64,000 nt of DNA, taken from NCBI GenBank assembly GCA_946544705.1, contig CAMNMN010000001.1, positions 62,001 to 126,000 of the forward strand, given 5' to 3'. The position numbers and the translations under genes are program-made. This stretch comes from Colicola sp002395805 (GTDB lineage: Bacteria; Bacteroidota; Bacteroidia; Bacteroidales; Paludibacteraceae). Below are positions 7,924 to 14,177 of the stretch, in pieces (within the stretch, counting starts at the first letter, position 1; each line of letters opens with the position of its first letter). The notes beneath the pieces are model-generated. The model saw only the letters and a program-made list of their open reading frames with translations, made no database searches and was not told where the DNA came from.

Positions 7924-9747
7924 TTACATCCTTTCGGGCATTTCAATACCCAAAAGCGCCATGGCGGAGCAAAGAACCTTCGCTACGTTCGCTGACAACA
8001 GCAGGCGGAGCGCTTTCTTTTGTGTGTCGGATTCATTCAAAATCGAGAGATCATGATAGAATGAATTGAAATCGCACGCGAGGGCATAGGCGTAATTGCA
8101 GATAACCGCAGGCGAGAAATCATCTCCGGCAGTACGCACGATAGAGGGATACTCGCAGAGTCGCTGAATCAAATTCAACTCCTTGGGATCAAGCTGACTG
8201 CTGACAGCTGAAGGCTGAAGACTCTCTGCTTTGCGGAGCACAGAGCGAATGCGAGCGTAGGTATATTGGATAAACGGCCCGGTGTTGCCGTTGAAATCAA
8301 TCGACTCTGCCGGGTTAAAGAGCATATTCTTGCGCGGATCGACTTTGAGAATGAAGTATTTGAGCGCTCCGAGACCTACTTTACGTGCAATCTCATCGGC
8401 TTCTTCCGCTGTGATGCCTTGTAATGTATTAACCTTGTCCTTGGAAATCTCGCGGGCATCTTCGACCATCTTATCCATCAAATCGTCGGCATCCACCACC
8501 GTTCCCTCGCGGCTCTTCATCTTGCCGTTCGGCAGTTCAACCATTCCATAGGAGAAATGAACCAGTTCTTTTCCGAATGGGAAGCCAAGGCGATCCAAGA
8601 GAATAGAGAGCACCTTGAAGTGATACTCCTGCTCATTACCCACTACATAGACCATTTTGTCTATCGGGTAGTCTTGAAAACGCAGTTTGGCGGTACCGAT
8701 ATCCTGGGTCATATAGACGGACGTGCCATCGGAGCGGAGCAGCAGTTTCTCATCCAAACCGTCTTGGGTCAGATCCGCCCAAACAGACCCGTCTTCGCGG
8801 CGGTAGAAAACACCGGAAGCGAGACCTTTCTCCACTTCCGATTTACCCTCGAGATAGGTATTGGATTCGTAGTATATCTTATCGAACGAAACGCCCATAC
8901 GGCGGTAAGTCTCATCAAAACCGGCATAGACCCATTCGTTCATTCTTGCCCATAAGGCACGGACTTCAGGATCATTTGCCTCCCATTTGCGAAGCATCTC
9001 CTGTGCCTCCAGCATCAGAGGAGCCTCGCGTTTGGCGGTCTCTTCGTCCTTGCCTGCAGCCATCAGTTCGGCTATCTGGGCTTTGTATTCCTTGTCGAAA
9101 CGAACATAGTAGTCACCGATGAGATGGTCGCCTTTCTTGCCGGAAGACTCCGGTGTCTCGCCGTTGCCGAATTTCAGCCACGCCAGCATGGATTTGCAGA
9201 TATGGATACCGCGGTCGTTGACGATATTGGTCTTCACCACTTTCCAACCGTTTGCCTCCTGAATCTGAGCGATCGAATAGCCCAGCAGGTTGTTGCGCAC
9301 ATGCCCGAGGTGAAGCGGTTTGTTGGTGTTCGGCGAAGAGTACTCCACCATCATCAGGGGGGAGCCTACCCCTTCCCCCTTCCTAAAAGGAAGGGCTTTT
9401 TCCGAAGGCTGCTCAAAGTGGCCGTAGTGCTCGTCGGCATCGATGGCCTTGAGTTGGTCGATCCAGAACGCGTCGGAGATAGAGAGATTAAGAAATCCCT
9501 GCACCGCATTGTATTTGGCTATCAGCTCTTCGCCGTTAGCCATTAGCCATTCGCCTATCTCGGCAGCCACTTGGGCCGGTGCCTTGCGTGCCATTTTGAC
9601 AAAAGGAAAAACAACTAATGTGATATTGCCCTCAAACTCGGGGCGGGTCTTTTGCAATTGAATCTGGCCGTCGTCGGCCTCTACGCCATACAGCGCCTTC
9701 ACGGCCGCTTTCGCCAGCGTACTTATCTGTTGCTCTAATGAATTCAT
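7924..9747 (-). CDS. argS: Arginyl-tRNA synthetase
   Basis: 607 residues, a class I synthetase that charges tRNA-Arg. The signature HLGHVRNN (variant of HIGH) sits after EYSSPNTNKP near residue 145. The C-terminal DALR anticodon-binding domain ends with the typical LLGIEMPERM. The gene contains foreign-looking in-frame inserts. A hairpin element (9364-9396) encodes a Pro/Gly/Lys-rich stretch just before the catalytic EYSSPNTNKP block. A period-7 array (8194-8221) lies in the linker between the catalytic and anticodon domains. A weaker array (9535-9555) lies in the N-terminal domain. The start codon overlaps the stop of the glycosyltransferase gene by 4 nt, so the two are translationally coupled. 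Confidence 0.96.
   Translation of the reverse strand: MNSLEQQISTLAKAAVKALYGVEADDGQIQLQKTRPEFEGNITLVVFPFVKMARKAPAQVAAEIGEWLMANGEELIAKYNAVQGFLNLSISDAFWIDQLKAIDADEHYGHFEQPSEKALPFRKGEGVGSPLMMVEYSSPNTNKPLHLGHVRNNLLGYSIAQIQEANGWKVVKTNIVNDRGIHICKSMLAWLKFGNGETPESSGKKGDHLIGDYYVRFDKEYKAQIAELMAAGKDEETAKREAPLMLEAQEMLRKWEANDPEVRALWARMNEWVYAGFDETYRRMGVSFDKIYYESNTYLEGKSEVEKGLASGVFYRREDGSVWADLTQDGLDEKLLLRSDGTSVYMTQDIGTAKLRFQDYPIDKMVYVVGNEQEYHFKVLSILLDRLGFPFGKELVHFSYGMVELPNGKMKSREGTVVDADDLMDKMVEDAREISKDKVNTLQGITAEEADEIARKVGLGALKYFILKVDPRKNMLFNPAESIDFNGNTGPFIQYTYARIRSVLRKAESLQPSAVSSQLDPKELNLIQRLCEYPSIVRTAGDDFSPAVICNYAYALACDFNSFYHDLSILNESDTQKKALRLLLSANVAKVLCSAMALLGIEMPERM
8194..8221. repeat. Period-7 tandem array inside argS
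   Basis: Four units of seven bases: CTGACTG, CTGACAG, CTGAAGG, CTGAAGA. The array sits in the argS linker between catalytic and anticodon-binding domains and is read in frame as a Ser/Gln/Leu-rich segment. Confidence 0.8.
9364..9396 (+). repeat. C-rich/G-rich hairpin element, copy 1 (in argS, reverse orientation)
   Basis: The element begins GCCTACCCC, then has a perfect 8-bp stem CCCTTCCT/AGGAAGGG with an AAA loop. Three related copies lie in the aminopeptidase gene, rsmH and murG. Here it is antisense to the gene but still in frame, encoding a Lys/Gly/Pro-rich stretch. Confidence 0.75.
9535..9555. repeat. Possible period-8 array inside argS
   Basis: GTTAGCCA and TTAGCCAT are followed by a partial unit TCGCC. 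It lies in the N-terminal domain in frame (residues near 65-71). Short, and could be chance. Confidence 0.35.
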
Positions 9748-10478
9748 AATTTAGGATATTTTCTGAACCAACTGCTTATTTTAAGACGGATGACGCCGAG
9801 CAAGGCTTCGGAGAAGATACCTCCGCTCATCTTGGATGTTCCGAGAACGCGATTGACAAAGACAATTGGTACTTCAATGATTTTCGCGCCGCATTTGGAG
9901 GCGGTGAATTTCATCTCTATCTGGAAGGCGTAGCCTTTGAAACGAATCTTGTCCAGTTCGATTGTCTCCAGCAGCTTGCGGCGGTAGCAGACGAATCCGG
10001 CGGTGGTATCATGAATATCCACGCCGAGCACCGTGCGCACGTATTTGGACGCGAAATAGGACATCAGTACACGTCCCATAGGCCAGTTGACCACATTCAC
10101 TCCGGTCACATACCGACTGCCTATAGCGAGATCCGCACCCTGAACGGCACAGGCATCGTAGAGCTTCAGCAAATCCTGCGGGTTATGGCTGAAATCGGCA
10201 TCCATCTCGAAGATATAATTGGCTTTATGATCTATCGCCCATTGGAAGCCGGCAAGATATGCCGTGCCAAGACCTTGTTTGCCGCTCCGCTCGATGAGGT
10301 AGATACAGCCTTTGTATTTACCCTCCATCATCTTCTTGACGATCTTGGCGGTACCGTCTGGCGAACCGTCGTCGATGACCAGCACATTGAACAGAATCGG
10401 CAATTCCATCACCGCAGTGATAATTGCTTCGATGTTCTCTTTCTCGTTATAAGTAGGAATAATTACTAATCGTTCCAT
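9744..10478 (-). CDS. Polyprenol monophosphomannose synthase-like glycosyltransferase (GT2)
   Basis: 244 residues, a GT-A fold family 2 enzyme. The nucleotide-sugar site shows PTYNEKENI near the N-terminus, VIDDGSPDGT, and the DxD-like motif EMDADFSHNP near residue 96. The pattern FSHNPQDL followed by IGSRYVTG and GTSKMSGGIF is that of DPM1-type enzymes. These transfer mannose (or a similar sugar) from a nucleotide donor to a polyprenyl phosphate at the cytoplasmic face. There is no C-terminal membrane domain, as in other single-domain bacterial homologues. It lies between the MBL hydrolase gene and argS on one strand and overlaps argS by 4 nt. Confidence 0.9.
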   Translation of the reverse strand: MERLVIIPTYNEKENIEAIITAVMELPILFNVLVIDDGSPDGTAKIVKKMMEGKYKGCIYLIERSGKQGLGTAYLAGFQWAIDHKANYIFEMDADFSHNPQDLLKLYDACAVQGADLAIGSRYVTGVNVVNWPMGRVLMSYFASKYVRTVLGVDIHDTTAGFVCYRRKLLETIELDKIRFKGYAFQIEMKFTASKCGAKIIEVPIVFVNRVLGTSKMSGGIFSEALLGVIRLKISSWFRKYPKL

Positions 10479-10482
10479 ATAG

Positions 10483-10510
10483 TACGAATTTAAAATTACG
10501 AATTACGAAT
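10483..10510. repeat. Period-7 array spanning the stop codon of the MBL hydrolase gene
   Basis: Four heptamers on the plus strand: TACGAAT, TTAAAAT, TACGAAT, TACGAAT. The minus-strand hydrolase stop codon (10505-10503) is inside the array. The array fills most of the gap before the glycosyltransferase gene. Confidence 0.8.
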
Positions 10511-11339
10511 GGTCCGCAATGACGTGGTCATTGAGGACATAAATCGGACTTGGCGACGTACGCTCGAGCGGTTTCAGGAATATATCCGTGCCGGGCAAGA
10601 TTTCCATCTCCTCGAGATAAGAAGCTACCGTGTTATAGGCTACTTCCGGATCATTGTTCTCCAACGAAAGATGGCACAGCCACACGTTCCTTAAATCAGG
10701 ATGCCAGTTGCGCTCCAGCAACTCACCGCAAGTGTCATTGCTCTGATGCCCGCGGGGAGAGAGGATACGCTCCTTCAGATAAGTAGGATACGGGCCATTC
10801 AGCAGCATATGCTCATCGTGATTTGCTTCAATCACCAGATGGTTCGCCGTACGGATATACGCTTCCATCTCTTCGTTCACGCTGCCGCAATCAGTCATAA
10901 TCACAAACCGCTGGCCGAGATAATCGATGCAGTATCCGACACATTCGGTTGAGTCGTGCTCGATACTGAATGTATTTATTTTCATGCCGAATAACTCCCA
11001 CTCTACCCCTTTCTCAAAATACCGGCGGCTGGTACGCAACTTCTCGCGCACGCCGTAATTGCGGTCTATGCCTTCGTGGATTAATGCGGTGGAGTATATC
11101 GGCAGATGCACTCGTTCGCCGAGAGTGCCCACAGCGCGGATATGATCCGCGTGGTCGTGGGTGATAAGAACGCCCATGATATTTTGGAAATCAAGCCCCA
11201 TCTCACGCAGGTATTTTTGTATCGACCGCGCAGAAATGCCCGCATCGATCAGGATTCCCTGATGACGCGTACCGAGGTAGTAACAGTTGCCGCTACTGCC
11301 GCTGGCGAAACACCTGAATATGAGCTCGTTCTCCTCCAT
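10503..11339 (-). CDS. MBL-fold metallo-hydrolase (YycJ/WalJ-like)
   Basis: 278 residues from the ATG at 11339. The frame open to 11378 runs into the promoter and is rejected. The metallo-beta-lactamase motif THDHADH near residue 60, a second ligand Asp in MTDCGS, and late His residues (EANHDEHML, CHLSLENND) indicate a two-metal hydrolase. The opening RCFASGSSGNCYYLG is the hallmark of the YycJ/WalJ branch, thought to be a cytoplasmic exonuclease-like enzyme. It starts a three-gene minus-strand unit with the glycosyltransferase and argS. Confidence 0.88.
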   Translation of the reverse strand: MEENELIFRCFASGSSGNCYYLGTRHQGILIDAGISARSIQKYLREMGLDFQNIMGVLITHDHADHIRAVGTLGERVHLPIYSTALIHEGIDRNYGVREKLRTSRRYFEKGVEWELFGMKINTFSIEHDSTECVGYCIDYLGQRFVIMTDCGSVNEEMEAYIRTANHLVIEANHDEHMLLNGPYPTYLKERILSPRGHQSNDTCGELLERNWHPDLRNVWLCHLSLENNDPEVAYNTVASYLEEMEILPGTDIFLKPLERTSPSPIYVLNDHVIADHS

Positions 11340-11355
11340 TTTACAAAATCGGGTA

Positions 11356-11386
11356 CAAAGGTACAACAAAAATTGCACATACGCAA
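11356..11386 (-). promoter_or_regulatory. Promoter of the MBL hydrolase / glycosyltransferase / argS unit
   Basis: Minus strand: TTG at 11386-11384, 20-bp spacer with the TATGTGCA block and a T-rich run, TACCTTTG at 11363-11356. The leader to the ATG at 11339 is only about ten bases. Confidence 0.78.
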
Positions 11387-11409
11387 GTTTTTGAGCGGAA
11401 TTTTTGAAA

Positions 11410-11429
11410 AAGTAGAGAATTCTCTACTT
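11410..11429. terminator. Perfect 20-bp palindrome, probable minus-strand terminator
   Basis: AAGTAGAGAATTCTCTACTT is fully self-complementary. On the minus strand it runs straight into T5. It would end a transcript coming from the IS/orphan-promoter side before the MBL promoter. An operator is an alternative reading. Confidence 0.5.
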
Positions 11430-11611
11430 CTTTTAGGGATAGATAGCAGGCACTATGCTTGCATAAGGGACGGCTATTTAGCACTAAAAGAGAGGGCACA
11501 GCCCTTTTCAAAAATCCCGCTCATTCTTGCGTATGGTCTGCAGGACGCGATTGTACTTTCGAAGGGGTCCCCTTTTGATGTGACCCCAAAAAGTTGGACG
11601 GATTATTAAAT

Positions 11612-12391
11612 CTATTTTATTTGAGATTGAAAGTGGGTTCGGTATTGTACAGGACTCATTTTCAATTTTAACTTTATACGATTATTGTTATAGTACTGGA
11701 TGTACTGTCTCAATGCGACCTTAAAAGCCTTTATGTCTTCCCACCTATTTGGATAAAGCAGTTCTGTCTTCATTAGTCCGAAAAAGTTCTCCATCATCGC
11801 ATTATCCAAACAGTTCCCTTTTCGAGACATACTTTGTATGATACCATGCGTTTGTAGTAACTGTTGATAGCATCTATGCTGGTACTGCCACCCTTGATCA
11901 GAATGCATTATTAGTTGATCTAATGTCGGATGCTTACGGAAAGCTTTCTGCAGCATGTCTGTTACCATCTTCATATCCGGATGATCAGAGATGGCATAGC
12001 TAATCACCTCTCCGTTCCACATATCTAATATAGGCGATAGGTAGCACTTCTTACCTTGTATATCTACTTGCGTAACATCTGTTGTCCACTTGCGATTAGG
12101 TGCGTCTGTCGCAAAATCACGTTGCAGGATATTAGGAGCTATCTTTCCTACTTCTCCTTTATAAGAGTGATAACGTAGCTTGCGACGATGGGCGTGTAAG
12201 CCCATTTCTACCATCAGTTTAGCAACCGTTTTGTGGTTAATGGTAAGTCCGGATCCTCGTAATTCAAGATAGACTCGCCTGTAACCATAACGCCCTTTAT
12301 TTTCCTCAAAAATACGTGTTATTTCTTGACGCATAGCAGCATATTTATCAGGACGTTCTTTCACGCAATAATAGTACGTGGCACGCTTCAT
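11612..12391 (-). CDS. IS3-family transposase OrfB (DDE integrase domain)
   Basis: 259 residues from the first ATG. The frame stays open upstream through ALIIQSLRPEHSLEDLLL to the slippery site, so the functional product is an OrfAB fusion reaching back to orfA. An HTH_21-like segment (EENKGRYGYRRVYLEL) precedes the catalytic core with DDE residues in TTDVTQ, MHSDQG and MMENFFG. The C-terminus YYNNNRIKLKLKMSPVQYR is typical of IS3 transposases. It catalyses cut-out copy-in transposition through a circular intermediate. Confidence 0.92.
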   Translation of the reverse strand: MKRATYYYCVKERPDKYAAMRQEITRIFEENKGRYGYRRVYLELRGSGLTINHKTVAKLMVEMGLHAHRRKLRYHSYKGEVGKIAPNILQRDFATDAPNRKWTTDVTQVDIQGKKCYLSPILDMWNGEVISYAISDHPDMKMVTDMLQKAFRKHPTLDQLIMHSDQGWQYQHRCYQQLLQTHGIIQSMSRKGNCLDNAMMENFFGLMKTELLYPNRWEDIKAFKVALRQYIQYYNNNRIKLKLKMSPVQYRTHFQSQIK

Positions 12392-12447
12392 CCTACTAAC
12401 CAGGAGCAGATCCTCGAGGCTATGTTCCGGCCTTAATGACTGGATGA

Positions 12448-12960
12448 TTAGGGCTTTGTCTTTTTTGATAGACGTTCCCTTTCTGTCACTAAGGCCCTCA
12501 ATTTTTTTAAGTAGGCATTCTCAGCACGGAGTAACTCGTTCTCACGTTGGAGTTTCTCTAGTTCTGTAATAGGTTCCTTCTTCTTTGGACGTCCCATAGA
12601 TGCGTATTTTCGACCGTATTTAACTTCTCGCAAAGCCTCATACCCATCTCTACGTGCTATGTGTCTCCAACAACGTAATGTAGAACGAGCAACACGATAC
12701 TTTGCGCTAGCAACGTGCAAAGGTACATGTTTTTTATCAATCTCGCAAACAATTTTGCATTTTTCTTCAAAATTATACCGACAATTGTATGGAAGACGCT
12801 GTAAACCGGCAACACCATGCTGTTTATATTGCTCTAACCATACATTTATCAGACTCCTTGATAGACCAAATCGTTTGGCTAGTAGTTTAACTCCTGCACC
12901 TTGTTTGTGCATCTTAATTACCTCTAACTTCTCTTCTAATGAATGTACCATAAGCGACAC
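12448..12960 (-). CDS. IS3-family transposase OrfA (helix-turn-helix)
   Basis: 170 residues from GTG at 12960; the ATG at 12951 (MVHSLEEKL) is an equally good start. There are two HTH modules: a first around AKRFGLSRSLINVWLEQY and a second around ASAKYRVARSTLRCWR. A Leu-zipper-like coiled coil (ELEKLQRENELLRAENAYL) then mediates OrfA/OrfAB oligomers. Near its end the frame crosses A AAA AAG, where a -1 shift continues into orfB; without the shift it stops nine codons later. OrfA normally binds the inverted repeats and represses its own promoter. Confidence 0.9.
   Translation of the reverse strand: MSLMVHSLEEKLEVIKMHKQGAGVKLLAKRFGLSRSLINVWLEQYKQHGVAGLQRLPYNCRYNFEEKCKIVCEIDKKHVPLHVASAKYRVARSTLRCWRHIARRDGYEALREVKYGRKYASMGRPKKKEPITELEKLQRENELLRAENAYLKKLRALVTERERLSKKTKP
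12460..12466 (-). other. Programmed -1 ribosomal frameshift site (A AAA AAG)
   Basis: On the minus strand the heptamer A AAA AAG lies in the orfA zero frame at ...Leu-Ser-Lys-Lys. A -1 slip reads on without a stop into orfB. This is the canonical arrangement for IS3-family OrfAB. Confidence 0.85.
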
Positions 12961-13010
12961 TTTTGTTTTGTGTCTAACTTTTGGGGTTCATTACATTTGG
13001 GGGAGGAGGT

Positions 13011-13041
13011 CGAAGGTACAAAAAAAAATGCACATATGCAA
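13011..13041 (-). promoter_or_regulatory. Orphan promoter pointing into the insertion sequence
   Basis: Minus strand: TTG at 13041-13039, 20-bp spacer with TATGTGCA and a T9 run, then TACCTTCG at 13018-13011 (one mismatch). It is a host-type promoter. Its own gene is not present next to it: the IS end begins about 20 bp downstream, so it probably now drives the transposase. Confidence 0.65.
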
Positions 13042-13263
13042 GAATTTAGTATCTTTTTATTAAATTTATTGTTCGGGCGAAGCGAGATAAGACGTTTTTA
13101 GCATTTTTTTGAAATACGCAATAGTATTGAGCATTTTCGTGCAATTTTATTGCGTATTTTAGTTGTAATTTATTGCGTGTTTTTGCGGTGTTTTCGTCAT
13201 GAACGCCTTTAATCTTCCTCTATCAATACGAATTTGCAGTCAGGGAATACTTCTAAATACAAC
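13042..13263. other. Gene-free AT-rich stretch
   Basis: I see no credible coding frame here. The stretch is AT-rich and repeats the word TTGCGTATTT or close variants on the plus strand around 13110-13180 (for example GAAATACGCAATA, TATTGCGTATTTTAG, TTATTGCGTG). It may be decayed sequence linked to the gene remnant to its right. Confidence 0.4.
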
Positions 13264-13296
13264 ACACGGGCGACTCATACATTGAGCCGCCCGTGT
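13264..13296. terminator. Long hairpin, probable terminator of the gene remnant
   Basis: Stem ACACGGGCG/CGCCCGTGT, one mismatch, then CTCA/TGAG and a 5-nt loop: 13 paired bases in all. It lies just after the remnant's stop codon on the minus strand. The downstream tract is only moderately T-rich on either strand. Confidence 0.6.
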
Positions 13297-13328
13297 CCTT
13301 TCTTTGTACCTGGTACTTAGTTACTTGG

Positions 13329-13460
13329 TCACTTTCTTTGGCCTTGGATGGTATATGTTTTGTCTCCTCGGAGGATGAAGATCTCGCCGTTGAGGTTCAG
13401 CGTACCGAAATTGCATATACCGCCACCGCCTGCAATTCTTTTTTGGTTGTGATGATCTGA
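13329..13460 (-). pseudogene. C-terminal remnant of a secreted Bacteroidales protein
   Basis: On the minus strand one frame reads GTLNLNGEIFILRGDKTY followed by TIQGQRK and a stop at 13331-13329. The pattern NGEIxILRxxKTYxxxGQxx plus stop is the usual last segment of many secreted Bacteroidales proteins. No start codon and no preceding domain exist, because the PAP2 gene ends only a few bases upstream. I read it as the 3' stump of a deleted gene that has kept its terminator hairpin. Confidence 0.55.
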
Positions 13461-13463
13461 ATA

Positions 13464-14177
13464 TTATTTGCGGTTACGTTTCTTGCGGAACTCTTTCTGG
13501 GCTTTCTTGAGTTGTTTCAGATATGCTTTGCTGGTGTGTATGCGCGCGAAGGCGGCACCGGCAACTACGCGGGCAGCATCGACATCACTCTGCCAGTGGA
13601 AACCGGCGATGACACGACTCTGGCCGTACTCAAATCCTTCTTTGAGCAGCGCATCCTGGTCGGCAGGATCAACTTCGCAGAGGATGAGAGCCGTAGACCA
13701 ACCGAGCGTTGTATGTCCGGAGGGGTACGAACCGTTGTGGCTGAGGGGTTCTTCATCGGCCGGAATGAGGGTCGGCTCATGGAACACCATGTACGGGCGC
13801 TTGCGCATATACGTGATCTTGGCGCTGTCGCATGCAAAATCGGTTGTCTTGGTGGCGTCCGTCAGCAGTTTCCATATCTGCGGGGTGTTCTTCTCGGAGA
13901 TCTCTATACCGAGCACCGGAGAGAAGATAGCCGCCATGCGCGCGATGCTGTATTCGGCATCCAGACGGGCTTTCTCGCCGCGCGGCGTGGGACGCATACT
14001 TTTGCCCCAGTTATACTGGGCGGTGTCGTAGGCAAAGCGCATCGAGTTAGCCTGCGGCGGTCCCGGCAGGTAATGCAAGGCGTTCGGCATCTCCGGAGAG
14101 GTGAAATATGGTTGTGGCGTGCTTGCCATCAGATAGACGGAAAAGCAGAGAACGGGAATAAGAATGACTCTTTTCAT
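13464..14177 (-). CDS. PAP2-type class A acid phosphatase
   Basis: 237 residues with an N-terminal signal peptide (residues 1-20, ending LMAST), so periplasmic. The three-part PAP2/vanadium-haloperoxidase active site is complete: KITYMRKRP (K-x6-RP), YPSGHTT (PSGH) and SRVIAGFHWQSD (SR-x5-H-x3-D). The Lys/Arg-rich C-terminus is uncommon. Class A enzymes of this type remove phosphate from many small organic phosphates; lipid phosphatases share the motif but usually have several membrane helices, which are absent here. The gene overlaps the end of the phosphohexomutase fusion by 4 nt, suggesting joint function on phosphorylated sugars. Confidence 0.92.
   Translation of the reverse strand: MKRVILIPVLCFSVYLMASTPQPYFTSPEMPNALHYLPGPPQANSMRFAYDTAQYNWGKSMRPTPRGEKARLDAEYSIARMAAIFSPVLGIEISEKNTPQIWKLLTDATKTTDFACDSAKITYMRKRPYMVFHEPTLIPADEEPLSHNGSYPSGHTTLGWSTALILCEVDPADQDALLKEGFEYGQSRVIAGFHWQSDVDAARVVAGAAFARIHTSKAYLKQLKKAQKEFRKKRNRK

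Larger units (their letters stand above)
11581..12990 (-). mobile_element. IS3-family insertion sequence, complete
   Basis: About 1.41 kb with imperfect terminal inverted repeats: TGACCCCAAAAAGTTGGAC at 11581 and, on the opposite strand, TGAACCCCAAAAGTTAGAC ending at 12990. These match the usual IS3-family ends. Two overlapping frames, orfA (HTH) and orfB (DDE integrase), are linked by an A6G slippery site. Both frames look intact, so the copy may be active. No clear target duplication is visible in the immediate flanks. Confidence 0.9.

Noticed and set aside
11106..11609. 167-codon plus-strand frame running to the IS end
   Set aside because: Mostly antisense to the MBL hydrolase and then through its promoter and the palindrome; no promoter and no motif.
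11581..12990. Target-site duplication of the IS3 element
   Set aside because: The bases directly outside the two ends do not match over 3-4 nt in either of the plausible end placements.
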